Positions 46,385-55,736 are shown, counted from the stretch's first letter. The stretch: 64,000 nucleotides of DNA from Devosia beringensis (GCF_014926585.1 NZ_CP045422.1:744001-808000), one strand, 5' to 3'. Notes: a model not told the origin generated them from the letters alone. Program-made: numbers and translations.

Positions 46385-47213
46385 AGATGTGTCCCCGCAT
46401 TTCCCCGACATACCAGTCGAGCGAGTCGCGATACTGGCTGACGGGGCCGAGCACGACAATGGCCGGGGTCGGCACGTCGCGCAGGCTGGCCGCCTCGGCC
46501 AAGGTGGTTTCGATGACGCTCTGCTGCGGCGTGGCGGCATGGGAGACGATGGCGAGGCGCTCATCGCCAGGGCGGCCGGCGGCCAGCAGTTTTTCGGCAA
46601 TCGGGCCGAGATGCTTGACCGCCATGAACATGACGATGACGGGCGCCGCCCCGGCAACGGCGGGCCAGTTGACGCCATGCGGCACGGCGCCGGTTTCGTC
46701 ATGGCCGGTAAGGAAGAGCACCGCCTGGTTGGTATCGCGATGAGTGACCGGAATGCCGGCATAGGCGAGCCCGCCAAGCCCGGCGGAGATGCCCGGCACG
46801 ATGCGGAAGGGGACGCCCGCCGCGGCCAGCGCACCGGCCTCCTCGCCGCCGCGGCCGAACATATAGGGGTCGCCCCCCTTGAGGCGCAGCACGCGCCTAT
46901 TGGCCTGGGCCAGGGCGATGAGCTGCAGCGATATGTCGGTCTGCTTAGGCGACGGCCTGCCACCGCGCTTGCCGGCAAAGATGCGCTCGACATGGGTCGG
47001 AGCCATGGCAAGCAGGTCGGGCGAGACCAGCGCATCATGGACGATGACATCGGCCTGGCCCAGGGCGTGATAGGCCAGTAGCGAGACCAGGCCCGGGCCG
47101 CCGGGACCGGCGCCGACCAGCCAGACCGTACCAGGCTGCAGCGGCGGAAAGTCAGCATGGTCGAGCGCGGCGAAGTGGGCGGCGCGGCGCCGTTTGCGGA
47201 TCCAGCCGAACAT
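46377..47213 (-). CDS. cobA: Uroporphyrinogen-III C-methyltransferase
   Basis: A 278-residue methyltransferase making precorrin-2. Signature GAGPGGPGLVSLLAYHALGQADVIVHD and LKGGDPYMFGRGGEEA, then VPGISAGLGGLAYAGIPVTHR. The ATG at 47213 has GAGG about ten bases upstream; an in-frame ATG at 47240 is possible. No siroheme synthase (CysG-type) fusion is present, so it serves the cobalamin route here. It heads the cobA-B-Q-D unit and is divergent from cobK. Confidence 0.94.
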   Translation of the reverse strand: MFGWIRKRRRAAHFAALDHADFPPLQPGTVWLVGAGPGGPGLVSLLAYHALGQADVIVHDALVSPDLLAMAPTHVERIFAGKRGGRPSPKQTDISLQLIALAQANRRVLRLKGGDPYMFGRGGEEAGALAAAGVPFRIVPGISAGLGGLAYAGIPVTHRDTNQAVLFLTGHDETGAVPHGVNWPAVAGAAPVIVMFMAVKHLGPIAEKLLAAGRPGDERLAIVSHAATPQQSVIETTLAEAASLRDVPTPAIVVLGPVSQYRDSLDWYVGEMRGHIFG

Positions 47214-47281
47214 CAGAACGTGACCTCTTGAGACGGCCATGGCATGGGGGCACAATGACGCCGAAGCGAGACCGCGAGAGC

Positions 47282-48010
47282 ATGAACATCCTGATCCTGG
47301 GCGGCACGTCGGAGGCGCGCGACCTGGCCAGTCGTCTGGTGGCGCTGGGCCATGCCGTGACCAGTTCGCTGGCCGGGCGCACGCAGGCGCCGATCCTGCC
47401 TGCAGGCGCGGTGCGGGTCGGCGGCTTTGGCGGCGCCAGTGGCCTTGGCGCTTTTCTGCGCAGCGCCGGGATCGAACGGCTGGTGGATGCCACCCATCCC
47501 TATGCCGGGACGATTTCCCGCAATGCCGTGGCGGCGGCGCAGGAGAGCGGCGTGCCCCTGGTGCGGCTGATGCGGCCGGCATGGGAGCAGTCCGAGGGCG
47601 CCGACTGGACCATTGTCGAGAGTGCCGCCGAAGCTGCCGCCATAGTGCCCGACGGCACCAACGTGCTGCTGACGACGGGCCATACCGGCCTTGAGGCATT
47701 TTTCGAGCGCAGCGATTGCCGCTTCGTCGTGCGGCTGATCGAGGCCCCGGCCCTGCCCGTCCCGGCGTATGCCAAGCTGCTGCAGCGCCGCCCGCCGTAT
47801 GGGCTGGAGGACGAAATAGACCTGCTTGAGCGCGAGAGGATCACTCATCTGGTCAGCAAGAATTCGGGTGGCGCACAGACCGTGGCCAAGCTGGAAGCGG
47901 CCCGGCGGCTCGGGGTCAAAGTGATCATGATTGCCCGCCCCGCCTATGGACCGGCAATCGAGGTGAGCAGCGTCGAGGACGCCATCACCGCGCTGGAACT
48001 GGACGGCTGA
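47282..48010 (+). CDS. cobK: Precorrin-6A reductase (cobalt-precorrin-6A reductase)
   Basis: A 242-residue NADPH-dependent reductase (CobK/CbiJ). N-terminal MNILILGGTSEARDLASRLVALG, the active-site segment VDATHPYAGTISRNAVAAA, and LVSKNSGGAQTVAKLEAARRLGVKVIMIARP. An ATG at 47255 with GGGGG upstream is an alternative start. It is the only gene of this arm, besides cobU, on the plus strand: divergent from cobA and overlapping the end of cobE by 67 bp. Confidence 0.93.
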   Translation: MNILILGGTSEARDLASRLVALGHAVTSSLAGRTQAPILPAGAVRVGGFGGASGLGAFLRSAGIERLVDATHPYAGTISRNAVAAAQESGVPLVRLMRPAWEQSEGADWTIVESAAEAAAIVPDGTNVLLTTGHTGLEAFFERSDCRFVVRLIEAPALPVPAYAKLLQRRPPYGLEDEIDLLERERITHLVSKNSGGAQTVAKLEAARRLGVKVIMIARPAYGPAIEVSSVEDAITALELDG

Positions 48011-48390
48011 CCAAAGATGTCGAGGCTGAAGCCGGGGGCACAGCGCGCCAGGGCGCAGGTAGCGAAGGCGGACTGACGCCGGTAGAGATGCAGGGGGCCG
48101 GCCATCGATGCCACCGCTTCGGCGAGGCCGGGACCCGCGCCGCACAGATCATCCTCGTCGAACAGGCGCAGCGGCACGTCAAAATGCAGAGCCAGCGGCA
48201 GCAGCAGCGGGCTGGTCTGCCGGCGCCTGTGGGTGCCAATGGCGACCAGTTGGTCGGAGTGGAGACCGGATTCAGCCAGGCATGCCTGCAGCAGCGCAAT
48301 GAGCTCGCCCGCACTGGCCGCCGAGGCAAAGCCCATGCCGGCGACAAAACTCTGGTGCGGGGCGTTTACCCCTGAACTGGCCGTCATCAT
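47944..48390 (-). CDS. cobE: Cobalamin biosynthesis protein CobE / CbiG C-terminal domain
   Basis: A 148-residue protein of the CobE/CbiG_C family (GMGFASAASAGELIALLQACLAE, LVAIGTHRRRQTSPLLLPLALHFDVPLRLF). CobE has been implicated in aerobic corrin synthesis but its reaction is not well defined. The last 22 or so residues are encoded antisense to the end of cobK and look non-conserved and low complexity. It lies upstream of cobA on the same strand but separated from it by cobK. Confidence 0.82.
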   Translation of the reverse strand: MMTASSGVNAPHQSFVAGMGFASAASAGELIALLQACLAESGLHSDQLVAIGTHRRRQTSPLLLPLALHFDVPLRLFDEDDLCGAGPGLAEAVASMAGPLHLYRRQSAFATCALARCAPGFSLDIFGQPSSSSAVMASSTLLTSIAGP

Positions 48391-48665
48391 CGCCTCTCAC
48401 AGCAAGAGGCAGGTTCGCTCAAGACCGTTGCAGCTCCGGACTAGGTCCCCGATTTGGGTCGACCGCACCGAATTCTGTTTCAGTTCCGTCGGGGGAACTC
48501 TGCGCATTTTTCCGTTCTAGGCGGGGAGAAGCCCGTGGTCAATCAATGGCTTGGCCCGATCGGGCGCCAGATGGGAATGCTTCTGAAAATGATTTGCAAA
48601 TTCAACGGCTTGCCCCGCCTTTAGCTTGGGGTTATGGGCCTGATCCACATGTCAGGGGCCAGCCA

Positions 48666-49565
48666 ATGAAGTTCACCGCAAACCGAACCATGGTCGTGGC
48701 GGCCACCAGCCTGCTGGTCGGCCTCGTCGTGCTCGGACTCAAGCTGCTGGCCTGGTATGTCACCGGCTCGGTGGCGCTCTATTCCGATGCGCTCGAATCA
48801 ATCATCAACGTCGTCACCGCCATTGTCGCGCTGATCGCGGTGCGCCTGGCGCAGCGGCCGGCCGATGCCGGCATGCCCTATGGCTATCACAAGGCGGAGT
48901 ATTTTTCCGCCGTGGTGGTGGGCGTGATGATCATCGTGGCGGCGATCCTGATCATCCGCGAGGCGGTGCTGGGCTTTGCCGAGCCGTCCCTGCCGGACGC
49001 GCCCATGCAGGGCCTGGCCATCAGCATGGCGGCCACGGCGATCAATATCGTCTGGGCCCGCATGCTGACCGCCTATGGTCGCAAGGTGCGCTCGCCGGCC
49101 CTGGAGGCGGATGGCAAGCACCTGATGACCGACGTGGTCTCCACCATTGGCGTGCTTGCCGGACTGACGCTGGTGGTACTGACCGGCTGGGCCGTGCTCG
49201 ACCCGATCCTGGCGATTCTCGTCGCGCTCAACATTCTGTGGTCCGGCTGGGGCGTGATCCGCGACAGCGTCGGCGGGCTAATGGATGTGGCCGTGCCCAA
49301 GGACAAGCAGACCGTGATCCGCGACGTCATCGCCATCAATGCCGACGGCGCCATCGAGGCCCATGACATCCGCACCAGGCAGGCCGGCAAGATGACCTTC
49401 ATCGATTTCCACCTGGTGGTGCCCGGCGCCATGACCGTCGACGCCGCCCACGCCATCTGCGACCAGATCGAGACAAAATTGCGCGAGGCGGTGGAGGATG
49501 TGCAGATCACCATCCATGTCGAGCCGGAAGAAAAGGCCAAGCATACCGGCATCGTGGTGCTGTAG
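48666..49565 (+). CDS. Cation diffusion facilitator transporter
   Basis: A 299-residue CDF-family metal/proton antiporter. Six helices; the transport site residues are in SVALYSDALESIINVV (helix 2) and the DGKHLMTDVVST segment (helix 5), followed by a cytosolic domain ending in VQITIHVEPEEKAKHTG. ATG at 48666 has AGGGG upstream. Metal specificity (Zn, Co, Ni, Fe or Mn) cannot be read with certainty; its place between two cobalamin gene arms makes cobalt or zinc export worth testing. Confidence 0.92.
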   Translation: MKFTANRTMVVAATSLLVGLVVLGLKLLAWYVTGSVALYSDALESIINVVTAIVALIAVRLAQRPADAGMPYGYHKAEYFSAVVVGVMIIVAAILIIREAVLGFAEPSLPDAPMQGLAISMAATAINIVWARMLTAYGRKVRSPALEADGKHLMTDVVSTIGVLAGLTLVVLTGWAVLDPILAILVALNILWSGWGVIRDSVGGLMDVAVPKDKQTVIRDVIAINADGAIEAHDIRTRQAGKMTFIDFHLVVPGAMTVDAAHAICDQIETKLREAVEDVQITIHVEPEEKAKHTGIVVL

Positions 49566-49640
49566 GGCGGCCGCACTCGATTTCAGTCCCGACCCTTGAA
49601 CGCGCCCCTGCTGCACCGCACATTGCAGGCGGGAGGGATC

Positions 49641-50114
49641 ATGGGAACAGCACCAAGTCTATACGAATGGGTAGGCGGCATAACTGCCCTCGAACGGCTG
49701 ACGGAGCTGTTCTACCAAAAAGTGGCCGCCGATCCGCTGATCGGGCCTGTCTTTGCGCAGATGAACCCTGACCATCCGGCCCATGTGGCCGCCTTTCTGG
49801 CCGAGGTACTGGGTGGGCCGCCGCTCTACTCGGCGCTGCATGGCGGGCACCCTGAAATGATCCGGCACCATCTTGGCAAGCATCTGGGCGAGAGCCAGCG
49901 GCGGCGCTGGATCAACCTGCTCCTCGACAGCTACACCGAGCTGGAATTGCCGGCCGATCCGGAATTCGCCTCGGCGCTGGTCAGCTATCTCGAATGGGGC
50001 AGCCGCATGGCCGTGCTCAATTCGGTCGAGGGGGCGACCCCGGGCCTGGACGAGCCCATGCCCAAATGGGGCTGGGGCGAGGTCAAGGGGCCCTACCAGC
50101 CAGGGCAGGGATGA
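49641..50114 (+). CDS. Group II truncated haemoglobin
   Basis: A 157-residue 2/2 globin. SLYEWVGGITALERLTELFYQKVAADPLIGPVFAQM is the N-terminal A-B-C region, and HHLGKHLGESQRRRW holds the E/F region, with a proximal His candidate in GGHPEMIRHHLGKH; the G-H part ends in WGWGEV. Such globins bind O2 or NO. ATG at 49641 has GGGAGGG ahead. It overlaps the downstream secreted-protein ATG alternative at 50111. Confidence 0.88.
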   Translation: MGTAPSLYEWVGGITALERLTELFYQKVAADPLIGPVFAQMNPDHPAHVAAFLAEVLGGPPLYSALHGGHPEMIRHHLGKHLGESQRRRWINLLLDSYTELELPADPEFASALVSYLEWGSRMAVLNSVEGATPGLDEPMPKWGWGEVKGPYQPGQG

Positions 50115-50152
50115 GCTTGCGGCGAGGGCTGGATGACGGCAGAGTGCCGACC

Positions 50153-50617
50153 ATGCGTCTCGCCCTTGTCGTCTTCTTGCTGCTGATCGGTCCCGCCTTC
50201 GCCCAAAGCACGGAGCGCTATGACAATGCGCGCTTCGGCTACAGCATGAACGTGCCGGACGGCTTTGTCGGCCAGGGCGGGAGCGCCAATGGCGACGGTC
50301 AGGCTTTTGCCGTGCCCGGCCGCGCCATCGTCCTGCTGGTCTGGGGCGGTTCGCTCGCCGACTTCGAGGCGGAAGTCGCGATGCGCATGGCGCAGGACGC
50401 GGGCGAGGGCTGGAACCAGACCTATCAGGCGGTGACGCCACGCTGGGCCAGTTGGTCATCCGTGGCGGGCGGGCAAATCCTTTACCAGCGCATGATCCTG
50501 CTCTGCGACGGGCAGAGCTATGCCGCCTTCCGGGCGGAGTACGGCCTGCGCGACCGGGTCGAGATGGACCCGGTCGTCGAGCAGCTGGTAGCGTCTCTAC
50601 AGGGCGCGACCTGCTAG
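50153..50617 (+). CDS. Hypothetical secreted protein
   Basis: A 154-residue protein with a signal peptide (MRLALVVFLLLIGPAFAQ) and a mature part beginning RYDNARFGYSMNVPDGFVG, a pattern seen in small exported proteins of Alphaproteobacteria of unknown function. An ATG at 50111, four-base overlap with the globin stop and preceded by AGGGCAGGG, is a serious alternative that would add 14 residues before the hydrophobic core. It ends overlapping the cobO stop by four bases from the other strand. Confidence 0.65.
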   Translation: MRLALVVFLLLIGPAFAQSTERYDNARFGYSMNVPDGFVGQGGSANGDGQAFAVPGRAIVLLVWGGSLADFEAEVAMRMAQDAGEGWNQTYQAVTPRWASWSSVAGGQILYQRMILLCDGQSYAAFRAEYGLRDRVEMDPVVEQLVASLQGATC

Positions 50618-51267
50618 AATTCGATGCCGAGCTGGGCTTTGACCCCCGAGCGGAAGTGATGCTTGATCTCGGTCATTTCGGTGACGAGATCGGCGATCTC
50701 GATCAGTTCGTCCTTCGCATTGCGGCCCGTGACGATGACATGGGTATCGGCCGGCTTGTTGCGCAGGAATTCCACCACTTCCTCGATCGGCAGATAGTCG
50801 TAGCGCAGCACGATATTGAGCTCGTCGAGCAGCACCATCTTGTAGCTGGGATCGGCGATCAGGCTCTTGGCCTGTTCCCAGGCCTTGCGGGCCGCGGCGA
50901 GGTCGCGCTGGCGGTCGGCCACGTCCCAGGTAAAGCCCTCGCCCATGGCGTTGATGGTCACCAGTTCGGGGAATTTCATGAGCACGTCGCGCTCGCCGGT
51001 TTCCCACACGCCCTTGACGAACTGGACGACCCCGACCTTGAAGCCATGGCCCAAGGCCCTGAAAACCATACCGAAAGCGGCGGTGGACTTGCCCTTGCCC
51101 TTGCCGGTATGGACGATGAGCAGGCCCTTTTCCTGGGTCTTGGTGGCTAGGATCTTGTTTCGGGCTTCGCGCTTTTTCTTCATTTTTTCAGCGTGATAGG
51201 CATCGCGCTCGGCCTCGGTCATGAGGTCGGTCTTCTTGATGGGCTTGATGGGGGGTAAGTCGGTCAT
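50614..51267 (-). CDS. cobO: Cob(I)yrinic acid a,c-diamide adenosyltransferase
   Basis: A 217-residue CobA/CobO/BtuR-type ATP:corrinoid adenosyltransferase. P-loop HTGKGKGKSTAAFGM, FVKGVWETGERD, and VLLDELNIVLRYDYLPIEEVVEFL are typical. The N-terminal lysine-rich part (MTEAERDAYHAEKMKKKREARNK) is the usual extension of the alphaproteobacterial form. Start overlaps the cobN stop by four bases; last gene of the cobW-to-cobO unit. Confidence 0.96.
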   Translation of the reverse strand: MTDLPPIKPIKKTDLMTEAERDAYHAEKMKKKREARNKILATKTQEKGLLIVHTGKGKGKSTAAFGMVFRALGHGFKVGVVQFVKGVWETGERDVLMKFPELVTINAMGEGFTWDVADRQRDLAAARKAWEQAKSLIADPSYKMVLLDELNIVLRYDYLPIEEVVEFLRNKPADTHVIVTGRNAKDELIEIADLVTEMTEIKHHFRSGVKAQLGIEF

Positions 51268-54200
51268 GGGGTGTCCTCGAGCAGGGCATAGGCTGCGTTG
51301 GAGCGGGGGGACCAGAGGCCGCGCAGGCGGGCCTCGGCGAATTTGGCGAGGAGCTCGTCATAGCCATAGCGGTTGGCGCTCTGGATGAAGTCTCGCGTGG
51401 CGTCGTCTTCGATGAAGGCCTCGAAGGCCAGGTCGAAATGGTGGGTCTTGACGGCGCCGGTGGTGGCGGCGAAGGCGAACATGAAATCGACGGTGGCGAT
51501 GATCTCGAAGGCGCCGCGATAGCCGTGGCGCTTGACGCCGTTGAGCCATTTGGGATTGACCACGCGGCTGCGCATAACGTGGCTGATTTCCTCTTCCAGC
51601 GTCCGGATCACGGGGCGCTCGGGGCGGGAATGGTCGTTGTGATAGGCAGCGGGCTTGAGGCCGGTCAGGGTTTCGGCGGCGGCGGAGAGGCCGCCCTCGA
51701 ACTGGTAATAATTGTCGCTATCGAGCAGGTCGTGCTCGCGATTGTCCTGGTTGTGGACCACCGCATCGATGTCGGACAGGCGGGCGGCGAAGCGGGCGCG
51801 CTCGGGGGTGCCGGCGGCCTGGGCGCCATAGGCATATTGGCCCCAGTCGAGGGCCTGATTGGCCAGATCGGCCTTGCTGGTCCAGTTGCCATTGTCGATC
51901 AGCGCATTGAGGCCGGCGCCGTAAGTGCCCGGCTTGGAACCAAAAATCCGGTGACCAGCGGCAAGGCCTGCCTCGTCTTGACTCTGGCCGGCGGCCATCA
52001 GGCCGAGCGCATCGGTGCGCATGCGGGCGGCGATGGGGTTGTCGTCGGTGGGTTCGTCGAGGGCGCCGATGGCGCGGATGGCGCGGTCGAACAGCGCTAT
52101 CTGGGCCGGGAAGGCATCGCGGAAAAAGCCGGAAATGCGCATTGTGACGTCGACGCGCGGGCGGCCGAGTTTTGGCAGCGGGATGATCTCATAGCCCGAG
52201 ACGCGCAGCGAGCCCAGATCCCAGGTGGGGCGCGCGCCAATCAGGGCCAGTGCCTGGGCGATATCGTCGCCGCCGGTACGCATATTGGCGGTGCCCCAAA
52301 CCGAGAGGGCGACCGAACGCAGGCTATGACCATGGTCCTGATAGTGCCGCAGGACCAGGCTTTCGGCCGATTTCTGGCCGAGCTGCCAGGCGGTGGGGGT
52401 GGGCACGGCGCGGTTGTCGAGCGAGAAGAAATTGCGACCGGTGGGCAAGACATCGAGGCGGCCGCGCGAGGGGGCGCCGGAGGGGCCGGGGGCGATGAAT
52501 TTTCCGTCCAGACCGTCGAGCAGGGCCGCCATTTCGGCCGGACCGGAGGCGGCCAGGCGGGGGCGGATAAGGGTCTCGACCGTGGCGAGGACAGCTTTGG
52601 TGGCGGTCCAACCGGCAGCGGGGACAGATTTATGCGCGACCAGGTCGGCGGCAATGGCTTCGAGCTGTTCGACGACGTCGCCAAGGCTGCGCGTCGCCGC
52701 CATTTGGTCACCAGTATGAACGCATGATGACTGCGGCAGCCCCGGGCCGGACCAGGGATCGCCCAATTTGGCCGTCAGCGGGTCGATGCCGAGTTTGAGA
52801 TCGTCGGCCAGGGCGCGGATCAGGGAATTATCCCCGGGCGCGTCGCCGCGTGGGACGCGGGCCAAAGCGACGATGAGATCGCGTTCGAGGTCGCCCTGGG
52901 GCGACTGGCCGAAAATGTGCAGGCCATCACGGATCTGGGCTTCCTTGAGGTCACAGAGGAAGTTGTCGATCTTGAGCAAAGCCGCGGTCTCGTCCTCGGG
53001 CAGGCCGATATCGCGATCGAGCCGGCTGTCGCGGGTGAAATCGAGGATGCGGCGCTTGAGGTCGGCGAGGCGGCGGCGGTCCATGCCGGAAGCGGCATAA
53101 TATTCGTCGAGCAGGGCTTCGAGATCCTTGAGCGGGCCATAGGTCTCGGCCCGGGTCAGTGGCGGCACCAGGTGATCGATGATGACGGCGCCGGTGCGGC
53201 GCTTGGCCTGGGTGCCTTCGCCGGGATCGTTGACGATGAAGGGATAGAGATGGGGCAACTGGCCCCAAAGCGCGTCGGGATAGCTCGTGGCGTCGAGCGC
53301 CGTGGCCTTGCCGGGCAGCCATTCGAGCGTGCCATGCTTGCCATTGTGGATCAGGGCATGGGCGCCGAACTCGTGGCGCAGCCAGAGATAGGCGGCGAGA
53401 TAGGCATGCGGCGGCACCAGAGCCGGATCGTGATAGCTCAGCGTCTCGTCGAGCTGATAGCCGCGGGCGGGCTGGATCAGGATGGCGAGGTTGCCGAAAA
53501 TGAGGGCCGGCAGGTGGAAGGTATCGGTTCGTACAAAGGGATCGGTAGCGGGATCGCCCCAGCGGCTGGTGACCTCGGCCTGGATCTTTTCGGGGAGCGC
53601 GACGAGAAGTTCGCGATAGCGCGCGAGGCTCAGCGTAGCGGGCGAGGTGCCGCGCCCTGGACTGGCATTGGTGGGGCCGGACTGGAGACGATCGATCAGG
53701 GCGGCGGCGGTCAGGGTGCCAACCGACGTGCTGTAGCCCGCCCATTCCAGCGCCTGCAGCATGCGGATGGTGGACTCCGGCGCGTCGTAGCCGACGCCGT
53801 TGGCGAGGCGCCCGTCGCGGATGGGGTAGTTGGCGAGGACCAAAGCGACCTTGCGGTCGGCGCGCGGGGTGGTGCGGAGACGGGCCCAGTTGGCGGCGAG
53901 GCTGGCCGCGCGGGCGATGCCGGAATGATCGGGCGCATAGGCGGTGAGCGGGATCTGGCAGCGCTCGTGCCAGACGGCATCGGCGCGGTGGCCGACGATG
54001 AGGCCGCCGAGGCGACCGTCGATTTCTGGCATGACAAGGAACATCGCCATGTCCTTGGACGACAGGCCCTGGCTGTCGCTCTGCCACTGCCCCTCGGAGC
54101 GGCCGGCCTGGATCAGCTGGATGACCGGGGCGTCGCTGGTGGCAAAGGGGTTGGCGGCGGGGTCCAGACCATCAATGCCGAGGGCAAAGCCGGTCAGATT

Positions 54201-55019
54201 GAGCACGGCGGCAGGGGCGACGGCGCCGAGCACCTGCTGGACGAAGGCGATGCAGGCGGCCTCCTTGAGAGAGGAGACGAGGATCGGTACCGGCGCCAGG
54301 CCCTGCGCTTCGAGCGCGGCGATGAGCGCTTCAATGGTCGCGGTGCCGGCGCCTTCGAGGGCGGCGCGGTAGAAGAGGATGGGGATATGAGCAGGCTTGC
54401 TGCCGGGCGGCAGGCAGAGCGCGGCGCGGATGGCCCCGGTCGTCGTCACGCCCTTGCCGGGATACCAGAGGCCGAAGCGGGCGAAGGGCTGGGGCTCGCG
54501 GTCTGGCAAAGCCATGCGGGCATAGCCCACCTGGTCTGCCTGCTGCAAATCGTGAAACGCCCTCAAAATCGTGTCGGCATTATCCGGGCCGCCGGCGATG
54601 AAGAGCTGGTGCAGACGGGTCCAGTCGTCAGGGTGAATGGTGGAGCGGGACTGCAGGATGGCATCAGGATTGGTGTCGCCCGGCAGCAGGACGAGCGGAA
54701 TCCTGCGGTTGGCGCAGAGCGCGGTCAGCTCATCGACGCCATATTGGAAATAGGCGGCGCCGCCGATGAGGCGGAGGACGACGAGGCGGGCATGGGCGAC
54801 GGTCTGTTCGAGCCAGAGATCGACCGAGAGATGGTTGGAGAGGCGCAGCGTATTGGCGAGGCGCAGTTGCTCCTCCCCTGCCCGGTCGGCAGCGGCGGCC
54901 AGCATGGACAGCTCGCTATCGGCCGAGGAGGCAAAGACCAGAGCGCCGGGGCGCTGGTTGAGATCGATGGCCTCGCCCTCCTGCTGGATGGCGCCGGCCT
55001 GGGCGGACAGAAGGTGCAT
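51264..55019 (-). CDS. cobN: Cobaltochelatase large subunit
   Basis: A 1251-residue subunit of the aerobic ATP-dependent cobaltochelatase that inserts cobalt into hydrogenobyrinic acid a,c-diamide. The conserved HNGKHGTLEWLPGKATALD, GVGYDAPESTIRMLQALEWAGYS, and C-terminal VRTLEEEISHVMRSRVVNPKWLNGVKRHGYRGAFEI are present. CobS and CobT, the AAA and MIDAS partners, are not in the window. Its start overlaps the stop of the membrane-protein gene upstream. Confidence 0.97.
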   Translation of the reverse strand: MHLLSAQAGAIQQEGEAIDLNQRPGALVFASSADSELSMLAAAADRAGEEQLRLANTLRLSNHLSVDLWLEQTVAHARLVVLRLIGGAAYFQYGVDELTALCANRRIPLVLLPGDTNPDAILQSRSTIHPDDWTRLHQLFIAGGPDNADTILRAFHDLQQADQVGYARMALPDREPQPFARFGLWYPGKGVTTTGAIRAALCLPPGSKPAHIPILFYRAALEGAGTATIEALIAALEAQGLAPVPILVSSLKEAACIAFVQQVLGAVAPAAVLNLTGFALGIDGLDPAANPFATSDAPVIQLIQAGRSEGQWQSDSQGLSSKDMAMFLVMPEIDGRLGGLIVGHRADAVWHERCQIPLTAYAPDHSGIARAASLAANWARLRTTPRADRKVALVLANYPIRDGRLANGVGYDAPESTIRMLQALEWAGYSTSVGTLTAAALIDRLQSGPTNASPGRGTSPATLSLARYRELLVALPEKIQAEVTSRWGDPATDPFVRTDTFHLPALIFGNLAILIQPARGYQLDETLSYHDPALVPPHAYLAAYLWLRHEFGAHALIHNGKHGTLEWLPGKATALDATSYPDALWGQLPHLYPFIVNDPGEGTQAKRRTGAVIIDHLVPPLTRAETYGPLKDLEALLDEYYAASGMDRRRLADLKRRILDFTRDSRLDRDIGLPEDETAALLKIDNFLCDLKEAQIRDGLHIFGQSPQGDLERDLIVALARVPRGDAPGDNSLIRALADDLKLGIDPLTAKLGDPWSGPGLPQSSCVHTGDQMAATRSLGDVVEQLEAIAADLVAHKSVPAAGWTATKAVLATVETLIRPRLAASGPAEMAALLDGLDGKFIAPGPSGAPSRGRLDVLPTGRNFFSLDNRAVPTPTAWQLGQKSAESLVLRHYQDHGHSLRSVALSVWGTANMRTGGDDIAQALALIGARPTWDLGSLRVSGYEIIPLPKLGRPRVDVTMRISGFFRDAFPAQIALFDRAIRAIGALDEPTDDNPIAARMRTDALGLMAAGQSQDEAGLAAGHRIFGSKPGTYGAGLNALIDNGNWTSKADLANQALDWGQYAYGAQAAGTPERARFAARLSDIDAVVHNQDNREHDLLDSDNYYQFEGGLSAAAETLTGLKPAAYHNDHSRPERPVIRTLEEEISHVMRSRVVNPKWLNGVKRHGYRGAFEIIATVDFMFAFAATTGAVKTHHFDLAFEAFIEDDATRDFIQSANRYGYDELLAKFAEARLRGLWSPRSNAAYALLEDTP

Positions 55020-55471
55020 CAGCGGCGCTTTCGCAGACGGGGCTCGACCAGGCGATCAAACAGCAAGGTGCAGGAAGGCAAAGCCAAGGCGCCGGCCAGG
55101 GCCGAGATGAGGTAGAAGGGCAGGCCGAAATAATCGGTGGCCTGCAACTGCAGCACCACCACGAACATGCCGGCGACGCCAGCCAGTGCGCCCAGGGGGA
55201 TGGCCGCGATATATTGGGCGCGGCGGCCGGCAAAGCGCGTGGCAAACAGCGCGGCACAGGCGCCGGCAATGCCAGACGGGGTCAAGCCGAAGAGGTAGCC
55301 GATGGCCAGCATCTGCAGCAGCTCAAAGGGCAGCGCCCCAGCTTCGAACTGCCAGCCCGTGACAAGAATAGCGGTGATGAAGACCAGCGTGCCCAGCAGC
55401 GGGCCAGCCAGCAGCACCGTCAGGAAACGGGCAAGCGGAAAGACAGCGGCACTGGCGGGAGCGGCGGTCAT
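55019..55471 (-). CDS. Four-helix membrane protein of unknown function in the cobalamin operon
   Basis: A 150-residue protein with four predicted transmembrane segments (about residues 12-36, 43-70, 84-107, 110-140) and a basic C-terminal tail RLRKRR. A LTPSGIAGACAALFATRFAGRR segment lies between helices two and three. Not recognised; I cannot link it to a named family. Both ends overlap neighbours by one to four bases (PhnA upstream, cobN downstream), so it is translated with them. A role in cobalt or corrinoid transport is only suggested by position. ATG at 55471 gives the sensible N terminus. Confidence 0.75.
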   Translation of the reverse strand: MTAAPASAAVFPLARFLTVLLAGPLLGTLVFITAILVTGWQFEAGALPFELLQMLAIGYLFGLTPSGIAGACAALFATRFAGRRAQYIAAIPLGALAGVAGMFVVVLQLQATDYFGLPFYLISALAGALALPSCTLLFDRLVEPRLRKRR

Positions 55472-55689
55472 CAGGCCTTCTTGACGAACTCGGTGCGCAG
55501 GACCAGGCCCTTGACCTTTTCGGCATTGCACTCGATTTCGGCCGTGTCGCCGGTGAGGCGGATATTCTTGACCAGGGTGCCGCGCTTGAGCGTCACCGAG
55601 GTGCCCTTGACCTTGAGGTCCTTGATCAGCGTGACGGCGTCGCCGTCATTGAGCTGGGTGCCGTTGGCGTCCTTGGTGATTTCGGTCAT
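55471..55689 (-). CDS. PhnA-like (YjdM) protein, C-terminal domain only
   Basis: A 72-residue protein equivalent to the C-terminal domain of PhnA/YjdM (KDANGTQLNDGDAVTLIKDLKVKGTSVTLKRGTLVKNIRLTGD). The N-terminal zinc ribbon of full PhnA is missing, as in other short alphaproteobacterial members. The old link to alkylphosphonate use is not supported; function unknown. Its stop overlaps the next gene's start (TGATG). Confidence 0.88.
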   Translation of the reverse strand: MTEITKDANGTQLNDGDAVTLIKDLKVKGTSVTLKRGTLVKNIRLTGDTAEIECNAEKVKGLVLRTEFVKKA

Positions 55690-55736
55690 CTGGTGGTCCT
55701 GTTGGTTTCAGTTTGGCGTGCACGGATGGCACTGGC

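Noticed and set aside
48391-48665. Possible second cobalamin riboswitch ahead of cobE
   Set aside because: No B12 box and no CCGCAACTG element on either strand; only a small CCTCT/AGAGG hairpin.
52917-55115. 732-codon plus-strand frame opposite cobN
   Set aside because: Shadow of cobN, which has all its family motifs.
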